Below, one piece after another: positions 24,483 to 33,948 of a stretch of DNA of 64,000 nucleotides; position 1 is the first letter of the stretch, and each line of letters opens with the position of its first letter. The translations under genes and the position numbers were made by a program. Location: positions 186,001 through 250,000 of the forward strand of contig VOGB01000005.1 in the NCBI GenBank assembly GCA_009493725.1. The letters run 5' to 3'. Below the pieces are notes generated by a model that worked only from the letters and a program-made list of their open reading frames with translations, made no database searches and had not been told where the DNA came from. Origin of the DNA: Pseudoramibacter fermentans. GTDB lineage: Bacteria > Bacillota > Clostridia > Eubacteriales > Eubacteriaceae.

Positions 24483-25343
24483 TTATTCGTTCACTTTGTT
24501 GACGCGTTTTGCAATCGCATCAGAAATGAAATTCAGGATAATGACGACGACAAGCAGGATGACAGCCGTCGCGTAGGACTGGTCGACGTTCATCCCTTCT
24601 GTCCACAGACTGTACATGTGCACGGCCAGCGTACGGCCAGAGCCCATGATGTTCTTCGGGATCTGCGCCACCGTCCCAGCGGTGTAAATCAATGCCGCGG
24701 TTTCACCGACGACACGCCCGATTCCGAGGATAACCCCGGCGAGAATCCCAGGTGCTGCCGACGGCAGGACGACTTTGAAAATCGTACGCAGCTTGCCGGC
24801 ACCGAGGCCAAAGCTGCCTTCGCGGTAGCTGTCTGGCACAGCGTGCAGCGCTTCTTCTGTGGCCCGCATGATGACCGGCAGGATCATCAGCGCCAGCGTC
24901 AGTGCACCGGCGAGCAAGGAGTAGCCCATGTGCAGGGCGTCGACGAACATCAGCATCCCGAAAATCCCGAAGATGATCGACGGAATCCCGGTCAGGGTTT
25001 CGGATGTTAAGCGGATGAATGCGACGAACTTGCTGCCGCGCTTCGCGTATTCAGCCAGATAAACAGCTGAGAAAATGCCGATCGGGCCGGCGAACAGAAG
25101 CGACAGGCCGACCATCGTCAGCGTGTTGATCATCGCTGGGAACAGCGACACGTTCTGACTGTTGTAGTGAATCGAGAACAGGCTTGGCTTGAGGTGCGGC
25201 AGCCCGTTGATCAAAATGTACAGCACGAGAAAGATCAAAATCGCCATCGTGGCGATGCCGGCAATCCAGACGATTGCCTTCAAAGCAGCGGCCTCGCCTC
25301 TGCCGTGAAGCTTTTCTGTTGAATTTTTTGTGTAATCCTTCAC
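24483..25343 (-). CDS. pstA: Phosphate ABC transporter permease PstA
   Basis: A 286-aa permease with about six membrane helices and the EAA-like loop YREGSFGLGAGKLRTIFKVVLPSAAPGI. The start overlaps the pstC stop by 4 bases. Confidence 0.95.
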   Translation of the reverse strand: MKDYTKNSTEKLHGRGEAAALKAIVWIAGIATMAILIFLVLYILINGLPHLKPSLFSIHYNSQNVSLFPAMINTLTMVGLSLLFAGPIGIFSAVYLAEYAKRGSKFVAFIRLTSETLTGIPSIIFGIFGMLMFVDALHMGYSLLAGALTLALMILPVIMRATEEALHAVPDSYREGSFGLGAGKLRTIFKVVLPSAAPGILAGVILGIGRVVGETAALIYTAGTVAQIPKNIMGSGRTLAVHMYSLWTEGMNVDQSYATAVILLVVVIILNFISDAIAKRVNKVNE

Positions 25344-26212
25344 TGCTTATCTCCTTTGTTTTTCACGATCGAGAAGCAAATGTTGATAATCAGGATGAAG
25401 ACGAACAGCACAACAGCCGTCGCAATCAGCGCCTGACGGTGCAGGTCGGTCGCGTAGCCCATTTCGAGGACGATGTTGGCGGTCATGGTCCGCACGCCAG
25501 CGAAGAGGCTGTGCGGCATCACAGCTTGGTTGCCGGCGATCATGATGACGGCCATCGTTTCCCCGATGGCACGGCCAACGCCAAGGATGATCCCGGCGAA
25601 AATCCCAGATTTCGCCGCCGGCACGACGACGCGGAAGACCGAGCGTTCGTGGGTCGAACCGAGCCCGAGGGCCCCTTCGTAGTAGCTCGTCGGCACTGCT
25701 CTCAACGCGGTTTCACTCATCGTGATAATGGTCGGCAGGATCATGATCCCGAGGATGATGCACGCGGCGAGCATGGATAAGCCTGCGCCGCCGGCGGAGT
25801 TGCGGATCATCGGCACGATGACCTGCAGACCGAAGAAGCCATAAACAACCGACGGAATACCCGCCAAGAGGTTGATCCCAGGCTTGAGCACCTTATACAA
25901 GGGTTCCGGGCAGAAAAACGCGAGAAAAATCGCGGTGAGCACGCCGATGACAATTCCGATGATGAGGGCGCCAATTGTCACTTCGATACTGGCGACGATC
26001 ATCGGCAGGATGCCGTACAAATTGTTGGCCGGACGCCAAATCGTCCCAGTTAAGAATTTTCCGAATCCGATCTTCGCCATTCCCGGAAGACCATTGGCAA
26101 ACAAGAAAATACAGATGAGGAAAACGGCGATGATTGCAATGCAAGCGCAGGCCGCAAAAACGACCTGCATTGCTTTTTCTTTTGCCTGACCCGGATGCTT
26201 CGATTTGTTCAA
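25340..26212 (-). CDS. pstC: Phosphate ABC transporter permease PstC
   Basis: A 290-aa permease with about six membrane helices and the EAA loop YYEGALGLGSTHERSVFRVVVP. The TTG at 26212 is chosen as start because AAAGGAG lies 7 bases upstream; an ATG further up has no such site and would run into the pstS stop region. Confidence 0.93.
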   Translation of the reverse strand: MNKSKHPGQAKEKAMQVVFAACACIAIIAVFLICIFLFANGLPGMAKIGFGKFLTGTIWRPANNLYGILPMIVASIEVTIGALIIGIVIGVLTAIFLAFFCPEPLYKVLKPGINLLAGIPSVVYGFFGLQVIVPMIRNSAGGAGLSMLAACIILGIMILPTIITMSETALRAVPTSYYEGALGLGSTHERSVFRVVVPAAKSGIFAGIILGVGRAIGETMAVIMIAGNQAVMPHSLFAGVRTMTANIVLEMGYATDLHRQALIATAVVLFVFILIINICFSIVKNKGDKQ

Positions 26213-26271
26213 GACGAAGTCTCCTTTCAGTTTAAAGATTGTGATTAAATTGTGTGTGTTTTGATTAAGTC

Positions 26272-27123
26272 TTATTTGACGTCTGACCAAGAAGTGGTCT
26301 TGCCAGTGTAGATGTTCTTGATCTGTTTAAGTGTCAGGTTGTCAACCTTATTGTCCTTGTTGACGATGATGGCGATCCCGTCTTTAGCGATTCTCGTGAC
26401 CTTCAGGCCTTCGCTCGTTTCAGAACCTTGGAGTTCTCTTGAAGCCATCCCGATATCCAGTGTGCCTTTTGCTGCGTTGGAGACGCCGGTTGTCGAGTCA
26501 GATTCCTGAACTTCGATGGTGGCATTCGGGTTAACCTTTTCGTAAGCTTCTTTCAGTTTTTCCATAACTGGTGTGACTGAGGAAGAACCGCCGACGGTGA
26601 TTTTGCCTGATGGTTTTGTGCCGCTGTAAGCGCCGTTGGTAGAAACTTTGACGTAGCCGTTCTTTTCGATGACGTTCTGTCCGTCAGAAGACATGATGTA
26701 GTTGATGAAGTCCTGAGCTACGCCGGAAGCTTCGCCCTTTGTCATGATGTTGAACGGACGCTGAATTTTGTAGCTGCCGTCGGTGACAGTCTTGACTGAC
26801 GGTGCAACGCCTTCAACCTTGACGGCCTTGACATCCTTGCTCAAAGAACCGAGGGAAACGTAGCCGATGGCGTTGGTATCGCCTTTAACGGTGGACATGA
26901 CCACTTCTGTCGAGTTGGAGATGGTCGCTTTGTCTGTCGTCTTGTCGACCTTCTGGCCGTTCTTTTCTTCCTGAACCCCTGTCAGTTCGATGAACGCGCC
27001 GCGGGTCCCGGAACCATCTTCACGAGACACGACATTGATTGTGCCGCCGCCGGATGAGCCGCAGCCTGCGAATGTGACCGCTGCAACAAAGGCAGCTAAG
27101 ACCATGAGAATCTTCTTTTTCAT
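26272..27123 (-). CDS. pstS: Phosphate-binding lipoprotein with circularly permuted PstS domain order
   Basis: A 283-aa lipoprotein (FAGC, Cys21) that should deliver phosphate to PstCAB. The order of its halves is unusual. Residues 28-161 match the second half of ordinary PstS (VVSREDGSGTRGAF, then NAIGYVSLGS and NGYVKV). Residues 172-283 match the first half (GKITVGGSSSVTPVMEKL, then DIGMASREL, and ending IYTGKTTSWSDVK). All phosphate-contact motifs are present, so it should be functional. The start at 27123 has GAAGGAG upstream and is preferred to an ATG 8 codons earlier. First gene of the pst-pho operon, behind PhoP boxes. Confidence 0.9.
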   Translation of the reverse strand: MKKKILMVLAAFVAAVTFAGCGSSGGGTINVVSREDGSGTRGAFIELTGVQEEKNGQKVDKTTDKATISNSTEVVMSTVKGDTNAIGYVSLGSLSKDVKAVKVEGVAPSVKTVTDGSYKIQRPFNIMTKGEASGVAQDFINYIMSSDGQNVIEKNGYVKVSTNGAYSGTKPSGKITVGGSSSVTPVMEKLKEAYEKVNPNATIEVQESDSTTGVSNAAKGTLDIGMASRELQGSETSEGLKVTRIAKDGIAIIVNKDNKVDNLTLKQIKNIYTGKTTSWSDVK

Positions 27124-27225
27124 TTTGAACTCCTTCATTAAAATCAAAATCCTGTTTGGTGAATGCTCTTTCCAAACTTCGATTTCAATTTTACAAAGGC
27201 TTTGTTAAATCTGAAAGACGGCTTA

Positions 27226-27249
27226 TGTAAAGTCCATGTAAAGTGTAAA
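27226..27249 (-). promoter_or_regulatory. PhoP boxes upstream of pstS
   Basis: Three minus-strand TTTACA repeats at 27249-27244, 27242-27237 and 27231-27226. The last two are spaced 11 bases start to start, the known spacing of PhoP half-sites TT(A/T/C)ACA. The -10 is not clear. Confidence 0.75.
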
Positions 27250-27273
27250 ATTTATTAACTTAACTTCTTTTAA

Positions 27274-27299
27274 CAAAAAAAGCCCGCACAAAGCGGGCT
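27274..27299 (-). terminator. Terminator of the D-lactate dehydrogenase gene
   Basis: Minus-strand AGCCCGC/GCGGGCT hairpin with a 5-base loop and seven Ts. Confidence 0.9.
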
Positions 27300-27311
27300 G
27301 CAAAAAGCTGA

Positions 27312-28316
27312 TTAATACGCGATTTCGTTGGGATTGTTTTCGCCGCGAAGCCAGGCCATCAAACCGTTAAGGGAGACAGTGACCATGTCTTTGGACGACT
27401 GATCGGTGTAAAATGCCGCGTGGGGCGAGACGACGACATTAGGGTAGGCTTTCAGGGCGAGCAGGCTGCGGTTGTGGATCAAACTGCTTTCGTGGTCGAT
27501 CTGGATCACGTTTTCTTCGTGTTCGAAGGAGTCGATGCCCACAGCGCTGACCTTGCCGCTTTCCACGGCGTCGATGAGATCCCAGGTGTTGATGAGGCCG
27601 CCCCGGGCCGTGTTGATGATCACCACCCCGTCCTTCATTTGGGCAATGACGTCTTTGTCGATCATGTGGTAATTGTCTTGAGTCAGTGGTGTGTGCAGGG
27701 TGATGATGTCTGCTTCTTTGAGCAGGGTTTCTTTCGAGACGGCTTTGGCCAGAGCGTCGGTTTCCGCTGTCGGATGCGGCGTGTAGGAAATGAGGCGGCA
27801 GCCGAACCCCGACAAACATTTGGCCACGGTTTTGCCGATATGGCCCATGCCGACGATGCCGACGGTCATGTTGTGCAGCTCCCGGCCCTGCATGCCCGCC
27901 AGGGAATAATCCATGACCGCTGATCGGGCGATGATGTGAATAAACTTGCGCAGACAGGTCAGCATGAGCATCACGGTGTACTCGGCGACGCTGTAAGGCG
28001 AATAATGCACGTTGGCGCAGTGAATCTGGTATTTTTTCGCCGCCGCGAGATCCAAGCGGTTGTAGCCGGCGGTGCGGGTCGAAAAATAATGAATGCCGTA
28101 CCCGGCGAGGGCCTTAAAAATCGCGGCGTCCGACTGGCTCAGCCCTTCGATGGACACGCCGTCAAAACCTTCGGCGAGGTAAACATTGTCGGTGCTTAAA
28201 TGTGCCTGGACGATCTTCAGTTCTAAATCTTCCCGGTTTTGAAAGGCTTTTAAAGTTGGCATTTCATCGTCCCGGCAGCCGTAGGCGATGAGTTTGACTG
28301 GTTTTTGATTTTGCAT
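27312..28316 (-). CDS. D-2-hydroxyacid dehydrogenase (D-lactate dehydrogenase family)
   Basis: A 334-aa NAD-dependent dehydrogenase. The Rossmann motif GIVGMGHIGKTVA (about 148-160) and the catalytic triad are visible: Arg in NTARGG, Glu in DSFEHEE and His in SPHAAF. The N-terminal part has the D-LDH-like HYFSTRTAGYNRLDL. It most likely reduces pyruvate or a related 2-oxoacid to the D-hydroxyacid. The start at 28316 has GAGGGG upstream. Monocistronic, with its own promoter and terminator. Confidence 0.88.
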   Translation of the reverse strand: MQNQKPVKLIAYGCRDDEMPTLKAFQNREDLELKIVQAHLSTDNVYLAEGFDGVSIEGLSQSDAAIFKALAGYGIHYFSTRTAGYNRLDLAAAKKYQIHCANVHYSPYSVAEYTVMLMLTCLRKFIHIIARSAVMDYSLAGMQGRELHNMTVGIVGMGHIGKTVAKCLSGFGCRLISYTPHPTAETDALAKAVSKETLLKEADIITLHTPLTQDNYHMIDKDVIAQMKDGVVIINTARGGLINTWDLIDAVESGKVSAVGIDSFEHEENVIQIDHESSLIHNRSLLALKAYPNVVVSPHAAFYTDQSSKDMVTVSLNGLMAWLRGENNPNEIAY

Positions 28317-28350
28317 TTTTCTTCCCCTCTTTGTATCAATTTCCTCACGC

Positions 28351-28379
28351 AGTGTATCACGCTTTTGCTTCAAATACAA
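28351..28379 (-). promoter_or_regulatory. Promoter of the D-lactate dehydrogenase gene
   Basis: Minus strand TTGTAT (28379-28374), a 17-base spacer, and TACACT (28356-28351). Confidence 0.6.
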
Positions 28380-28508
28380 ACCCAATAATTTATTACTTTA
28401 TATAATTAAAATAATTTTTTTACATAAAATCTTAAATAATGCTAAAATAATAATATTAAGTCTTATCAATTTGTATTGAATTGAATACAGAAAGGAATGG
28501 ATAGAACG

Positions 28509-29903
28509 ATGAACGAAACAGTCAATGCGTGGCTCGATGCCCATCTGCCGGATATGATCGCCGACATCAAGGCGCTGTGTGCCATCAATTCTGTCGAAGG
28601 CGAACCCGAAGACGGCAAGCCTTTCGGCGACGGCCCTTACCAGAGCTTGAATAAAGCCCTGGAACTGGCGAAGAATTACGGCTTCGCCGTCACCAACTAC
28701 GACAATTACGTCGGCACTGCCGATTATGACCAAGATCTGCCGAGAACCCTCGACATTTTGTGCCACACCGACGTCGTGCCCGCCGGCGAAGGCTGGACGG
28801 TCACCGACCCCTTTAACGTCATCGAAAAAGATGGCCGCCTCTACGGCCGCGGCGTCAGTGATGACAAGGGGCCCCTTGTCGCCGCTTTGTACGCGATGCG
28901 CGCCCTCAAAGAAAACGGCGTAAAGCTCAAGAAAGGGGTGCGCTTCATCATGGGCGCCAACGAAGAAACCGGCTCCCACGACATCGCCCATTACTACGCG
29001 ACGGAACCTGAAGCAGAAATGACCTTCTCTCCGGATGCCAACTTCCCGATCATCAACATCGAAAAGGGACAGTTCAAGGGCATCCTCTCCAAAGACTGTG
29101 CTGAAGACAAAACCCTGCCCCGGGTTTTGAGCCTCGACGCCGGGATCGCCTTTAACGCCGTCCCCCAGAAAGCGGTGATTCGCTTTGAAGGCCTGGATAT
29201 CGATGCCAATCAAAACATTCTCGACGATGTTGCCGCCCAGTGCGAAGTGAAAATTGAAAAGACCGGCGATGACGAACTCACCATCATCGGCCACTCCGCC
29301 CACGCCTCGACGCCGGAAGACGGCCGCAACGCCGGCCTGGCCGCGATGATTTTGATTTCAAAGCTGCCGCTCTATCCTTCCGAAATGCAGAAGACCGTGA
29401 GCCAGATTCCGAAGCTCTTCCCCTACGGGGTCACCGACGGCTCCGGCATCGGCATCAAGATGGCGGATGAAGACTCTCACGACCTGACGTGCACCCTCGA
29501 CCTGTATCACGTCGACCCGACCCACGCGGAATTCACCTTTGACGCCCGCACGCCCGTCATGGCGACCAAAGAAAACTGCGAAGCTGTCGCAGCAAAGACT
29601 GTTCAGGACGCCGGCTTCGACTGGTCGACTCCGGGGATGATTCCGCCCCACGTTGTGCCAAAGGATTCTGACTTTGTGCAGAAGCTTCTGGCCTCTTACG
29701 AAGCGGTCACCGGCAAAAAAGGCGAATGCATCGCCATCGGCGGCGGCACCTACGTCCATGAACTGAAAAACGGCGTGGCCTTCGGCGCAGTTTTCAACGG
29801 CGTCGATACCCGCATGCACGGCGCAGACGAATTCTTCGATCTGGACAATCTGCTCACCGCAGCGAAAATTTACGCCGATGCGATTGTCCGTTTGTGCGCC
29901 TAA
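28509..29903 (+). CDS. pepV: M20 family dipeptidase (PepV-like)
   Basis: A 464-aa zinc dipeptidase. The metal ligands and catalytic residues are in LCHTDVVPAGEGW (about 82-94), GRGVSDDKGP (about 113-122), NEETGSHD (about 150) and the C-terminal RMHGADEF. The family cleaves dipeptides in the cytoplasm. The ATG at 28509 is chosen because AAAGGA (28491-28496) directly abuts the ATG at 28497. It starts an operon with the OPT transporter, which supplies peptides. Confidence 0.92.
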   Translation: MNETVNAWLDAHLPDMIADIKALCAINSVEGEPEDGKPFGDGPYQSLNKALELAKNYGFAVTNYDNYVGTADYDQDLPRTLDILCHTDVVPAGEGWTVTDPFNVIEKDGRLYGRGVSDDKGPLVAALYAMRALKENGVKLKKGVRFIMGANEETGSHDIAHYYATEPEAEMTFSPDANFPIINIEKGQFKGILSKDCAEDKTLPRVLSLDAGIAFNAVPQKAVIRFEGLDIDANQNILDDVAAQCEVKIEKTGDDELTIIGHSAHASTPEDGRNAGLAAMILISKLPLYPSEMQKTVSQIPKLFPYGVTDGSGIGIKMADEDSHDLTCTLDLYHVDPTHAEFTFDARTPVMATKENCEAVAAKTVQDAGFDWSTPGMIPPHVVPKDSDFVQKLLASYEAVTGKKGECIAIGGGTYVHELKNGVAFGAVFNGVDTRMHGADEFFDLDNLLTAAKIYADAIVRLCA

Positions 29904-29941
29904 AGATTTTATGATTTTTATAGAAGGGATAATTTTATCAA

Positions 29942-31879
29942 ATGAACGAGAACAATTCTGGTTTTAAACCGTACATTCCGGCGGAAAAAATCGTGCCGGA
30001 AATGACGGTGTTTTCAGTGGTCATGGGGGCTGTCCTGGCCGTCGTCTTTGGCGCAGCCAACGCCTACCTGGGCCTGCGTGTCGGGATGACGGTTTCCGCC
30101 TCTATTCCGGCGGCGGTCATTTCCATGGGGATCATCCGCATGGTGCTGCACCGCGATTCTATTCTGGAAAACAACATCGTCCAGACTGTCGGGTCTGCCG
30201 GGGAATCCTTAGCTGCAGGGGCGATCTTCACCCTGCCGGCGATGTTTTTGTGGGCCAAGGAAGGGGTTATGGGCAAACCGGGCCTCATCGAAATCATGAT
30301 CATCTGCATGATCGGCGGGCTCCTCGGGGTCTTCTTCATGGTGCCCCTGCGCAACGCCCTCATTGTCAAGGAACACGGGGTGCTCCCTTATCCTGAAGGC
30401 ACAGCCTGCGCAGAAGTGCTCCTCGCCGGTGAAAAAGGCGGCAGCGCCGCTTCGACTGTTTTTGCCGGTCTCGGCATTGCCTCAGGATTTAAATTCTTAA
30501 TTGACGGTCTGAAACTCGTTCCGAGCGAAATGAACACCCCAAGCAAGGGGATCGGCGGCTACGCCGGCCAGATCGGCACACAGATTTATCCGGCGGTCTT
30601 CTCCGTGGGCTATATCTGCGGACCGAAGATTTCTTCCTACATGTTCTGCGGCGGCGTCATTTCCTGGATGTTCATCATTCCCTTGATCGTCCTGTTCGGC
30701 GGCAAGACCGTCATGTATCCGGGCACGACCACTATCGCAAAGATGTTTGCCGCAGGGGGCGTCAGCCAGATCTGGAGCTCCTACGTCCGCTACATCGGCG
30801 CCGGAGCTCTGGCTGCCGGCGGGGTCATCTCCCTGATTAAAGCCCTGCCGATGATCGTCACCACCTTCAGAGATTCGATGAAAGACCTCGCTCAGGGTCA
30901 GGGTTCCAGCATGCTGCGGACCAACCAGAACCTGAGCATGAAGACGGTTATCACTTGGATCATCATCCTCATCGTCCTGACCGCGGTGCTGCCCCAGATT
31001 CCCGTGGGCATCGGCGGCGCGGTCCTCATCGTCGTCTTCGGCTTCTTCTTCGCCGCCGTCTCTTCCCGCATGGTCGGGATCGTCGGCTCGTCCAACAACC
31101 CGGTTTCCGGGATGGCCATCGCGACCCTGTTGTTTTCAACCATTATCTTAAAAGCGACCGGCACCACCGGCGCAGCGGGCATGAAGGCGGCCATCGCCAT
31201 CGGCACCGTCATCTGCGTCATCGCGGCCATCGCTGGAGATACTTCTCAGGATTTGAAGACCGGCTATCTCGTCGGCGCTACGCCGAAGAAACAGCAGATC
31301 GGCGAAATCATCGGTGTCATCGTCTCGGCCATCGCCATCGGCGGCGTCCTCTATCTGCTAAACGCGGCCTGGGGCTTCGGCACCAAAGAACTCGCGGCGC
31401 CGCAGGCCGTGCTCATGAAAATGATCATCGAAGGGGTCATGGGCGGCCAGCTGCCTTGGGGTCTCGTGATCTCCGGCGCGGCCTTTGCGGTTGTCGTCGA
31501 AATTCTCGGCATTCCGGTGCTGCCTTTCGCTATCGGGATGTACCTGCCGGTGCAGCTCAACGCGTGCATCATGGTCGGCGGACTGGTGCGCCTCTTCTTC
31601 GACCGCAAAAAATACAAGGATGAAGAAGACAAGAAAACCACCATCAACCGCGGCATCCTGTACTGCTCGGGCATGATCGCTGGGGAAGGCATCGTGGGCA
31701 TCCTCCTGGCCGTACTCGCGGTTCTCGGCGTTGCCGACAAGATCGATTTGTCCGGGGTTCTGAACTTAAGTCCGGCGGCCGGCTTTGCCGGTTCCCTGAT
31801 CTTCTTCGCAGCCATGATCGCGCTGACCGTGAAGTTCACCAAGGGCAAAAAAGAAGCAGCGCCTGAAAAGGCAGAATAA
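29942..31879 (+). CDS. OPT family oligopeptide transporter
   Basis: A 645-aa membrane protein with about 15 hydrophobic helices, typical for bacterial OPT carriers. The family features GAANAYLGLRVGMTVSASIPAAV near the start and EHGVLPYPEGTACAEVL near residue 140 are clear. OPT proteins import oligopeptides, or in some branches metal chelates, using the proton gradient. Its place right after a dipeptidase gene favours peptides. AAGGGA lies upstream. The following PqqD-like gene starts 3 bases after its stop. Confidence 0.93.
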   Translation: MNENNSGFKPYIPAEKIVPEMTVFSVVMGAVLAVVFGAANAYLGLRVGMTVSASIPAAVISMGIIRMVLHRDSILENNIVQTVGSAGESLAAGAIFTLPAMFLWAKEGVMGKPGLIEIMIICMIGGLLGVFFMVPLRNALIVKEHGVLPYPEGTACAEVLLAGEKGGSAASTVFAGLGIASGFKFLIDGLKLVPSEMNTPSKGIGGYAGQIGTQIYPAVFSVGYICGPKISSYMFCGGVISWMFIIPLIVLFGGKTVMYPGTTTIAKMFAAGGVSQIWSSYVRYIGAGALAAGGVISLIKALPMIVTTFRDSMKDLAQGQGSSMLRTNQNLSMKTVITWIIILIVLTAVLPQIPVGIGGAVLIVVFGFFFAAVSSRMVGIVGSSNNPVSGMAIATLLFSTIILKATGTTGAAGMKAAIAIGTVICVIAAIAGDTSQDLKTGYLVGATPKKQQIGEIIGVIVSAIAIGGVLYLLNAAWGFGTKELAAPQAVLMKMIIEGVMGGQLPWGLVISGAAFAVVVEILGIPVLPFAIGMYLPVQLNACIMVGGLVRLFFDRKKYKDEEDKKTTINRGILYCSGMIAGEGIVGILLAVLAVLGVADKIDLSGVLNLSPAAGFAGSLIFFAAMIALTVKFTKGKKEAAPEKAE

Positions 31880-31882
31880 AAA

Positions 31883-32266
31883 TTGAAAAAACGACCAAAA
31901 CAAAAGCTCAGCCGGGATGAAATCATTCGTACCTACAAAGTTTACATCCCGGTGGTCACAGAAAAAATTGTGAAAACAGAAATGGCTGACGACGGCAAAG
32001 TCACCCTCTTTGTCGAAAACAAAGGGGTGATGAACCGCATTTTTCAGAAAATTGCCCACAAGCCGAAATATTCGCAGATTCACCTCGACGAAATGGGCAG
32101 CTTCATATGGCCCTTGTGCGACGGCAAGACGAACATCAAGACCATCGCCAAGAAAGTCCGCGCCCGGTTCGGGAAAAAGGCCGAGCCTCTGTACGACCGG
32201 CTGCTGAAGTTTTTTGAAATCGTCGAAAGCTACGAATTCATGCGCTTTATGAAACCCGCAGACTAA
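31883..32266 (+). CDS. PqqD-like protein
   Basis: A 127-aa protein. The C-terminal two thirds match the PqqD winged-helix family: LDEMGSFIWPLCDGKTNIKTIAKKV (about 70-94). PqqD proteins normally bind precursor peptides for radical-SAM enzymes, but none is encoded here. The start is TTG at 31883, 3 bases after the transporter stop, so expression is probably coupled. The role beside a peptide transporter and dipeptidase is unknown; recognition of a peptide is a fair guess only. Confidence 0.75.
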   Translation: MKKRPKQKLSRDEIIRTYKVYIPVVTEKIVKTEMADDGKVTLFVENKGVMNRIFQKIAHKPKYSQIHLDEMGSFIWPLCDGKTNIKTIAKKVRARFGKKAEPLYDRLLKFFEIVESYEFMRFMKPAD

Positions 32267-32267
32267 A

Positions 32268-32301
32268 AAACAGGCTGATAGATTGAACTATCAGCCTGTT
32301 T
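32268..32301. repeat. Operon terminator; left copy of a 34-bp target duplication
   Basis: AACAGGCTGATAG/CTATCAGCCTGTT is a 13-bp terminator stem. The same 34 bases recur at 33895-33928 on the other side of the insertion sequence, so the terminator itself was the duplicated target. Confidence 0.88.
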
Positions 32302-33894
32302 CAGACTGTAGACAAACGAGGCTCTGAGAAAATACTCAGAGCCTCATTTGATTTAATATCAAGCTGCAATTTGTAGATTTATAAATTGAAATCGAAATAT
32401 AGGACGATTCGGTCCCGGGTGTTTTTTTTTCTAAATATATTTTGCTATTTTTTTAGATTCATGCATGCGAAAGTAAGCCCGACTTTCATTCTCATGCGGG
32501 CTTTACCATACATTTGTGTGTAGCGGAATCCATGCGCTTCTTTCGCAGTTCCGAAAATCTCTCGATGGTTTCTTTTCTGCGATTATAAATTGCTTTCATT
32601 CCGTTTGTGTGTCGGATGTCCTCGCAGATTTCCATGTAGTGTGCCCATAGGTGTCGCGAGCCACTTTGACATGATTTTTACATGGGTGCACTGGTTAAGA
32701 TAAGGACAGTCTTTACATATTTCAGAACGGCTTTTGTATTCCCTGAAACCTTCGCGGTTGTGGTTGAATATTTTAAATTTGATTATGGACAGATAACAGT
32801 CAAAAGCTTCATCGTAGACGTCTCATATTTTTTGAAAAATCCCTTTTTCGTCATTGGTCGTTTATACGGGAAAACGGGTTTGATACCGTCGTCTTGAGCA
32901 GCTTAGCAATGGCAGGGTTTTATAACCTGCATCTGCACTATCATTTCCGGATTTGCTCTCTTACTTGTCATAAAGGCCTTTAAAGGTTCGCTGTCGTGCA
33001 GATTTCCTGCGTTACGTCATAGCGATGATCCATCCGTTTCGGTCGCAGGCCGTTTGAACCGCGTAGGCGAAGACTTGTTATGTTCGCCTTTGTGAAACCA
33101 GCCGCTCTCCGGGTCGGTTGTACTTACTTTGATTTCCCGTGTCTTTTGGAGCCTGGGTGATGTTCATCGTCTTCTGATCGTCTTATCTTTCAACGGTTTT
33201 TTGTGGTGGCTTCCCGGTCTCTTTGAATCTCTTGGTTTAACTGCGTTTCATAAAACATCGCTTCATTTCTGGCAATTTTCTTTTGTTTCTTTTATTATTG
33301 GCTCTTGCCTTTACATGTGTCATCTACGAGATTTCTCTGGGATCGATCTTTGTTTTTGTAGCATTCGGAGAGGATATGTGCGAATTTTCTTCGAAAAGAT
33401 CGGTATCTTTAATCGGCGCGTGTAGTTCTTGCCAAGGTGGAAAAATGCGGAACTTTTCGTGCATACTTAATCCAAGAAACCACGATAGGCAACATTGACC
33501 TCGATTTCTTTGATGGTCGACGCATGCTTTTGATGCCGTAAAGGTATTGGATAAATGGAATTTTAATCAACACAACTGGATCGATGCTTGGACGGCCCTG
33601 ATCTGCCGAATACTTTTCCTCAACCAGTTCATAGATAAATGACCAGTCATGGCCTCATCGATCATTCGAAGAAGATGATCTTTTGGAACTAGTCGTCCAT
33701 AACATATTTGAATTTGATCTCGTTTCTTTTCACCGTTTTGTGTCAGCATCTTTTTTCTCCTGCTTACTGAGATGCCTGGCCTTTTCTCATTATTGCTATT
33801 TTACCACGTTTGTATTGCGACAGGTGAAAAATGACTGACTGCTATAAAAAAACAAAGCCTAGAGCGTTTCCCTCTAGACTTTGTCGACAGTCTG
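32302..33894. mobile_element. Decayed IS1182-like insertion sequence
   Basis: A 1593-bp element with inverted ends: CAGACTGTAGACAAA at the left and, inverted, CAGACTGTCGACAAA at the right (one mismatch in 15). Subterminal hairpins lie just inside both ends (GAGGCTCTGAG/CTCAGAGCCTC at about 32319-32345; AGCCTAGAG/CTCTAGACT at about 33857-33880). A broken transposase runs on the minus strand. The 34-bp duplicated flank is a palindromic terminator, in line with the long target duplications reported for the IS1182 family. Confidence 0.88.
32445..33749 (-). pseudogene. Degenerate IS1182-type transposase
   Basis: The N-terminus is at 33749 with MLTQNGEKKRDQ and the family motif LVPKDHLLRMIDEA. A frame break follows within about 60 codons. 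Further down, CPYLNQCTHVK (about 32665-32700) matches the cysteine region. The C-terminus, read after another frame change, is FGTAKEAHGFRYTQMYGKAR and then KVGLTFACMNLKK, ending at TAG 32447-32445. Several frameshifts separate the pieces, so no active transposase can be made. Confidence 0.85.
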
Positions 33895-33928
33895 AAACAG
33901 GCTGATAGATTGAACTATCAGCCTGTTT
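33895..33928. repeat. Right copy of the 34-bp target duplication (terminator)
   Basis: Identical to 32268-32301. On the minus strand it also gives a hairpin with a short T-run that can end the gene at 33949. Confidence 0.88.
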
Positions 33929-33948
33929 TTTGATGATGAATATAAAAA

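Noticed and set aside
33129..33498. Plus-strand open frames with hydrophobic stretches
   Set aside because: They lie antisense to the broken transposase inside the insertion sequence and have no ribosome binding site.
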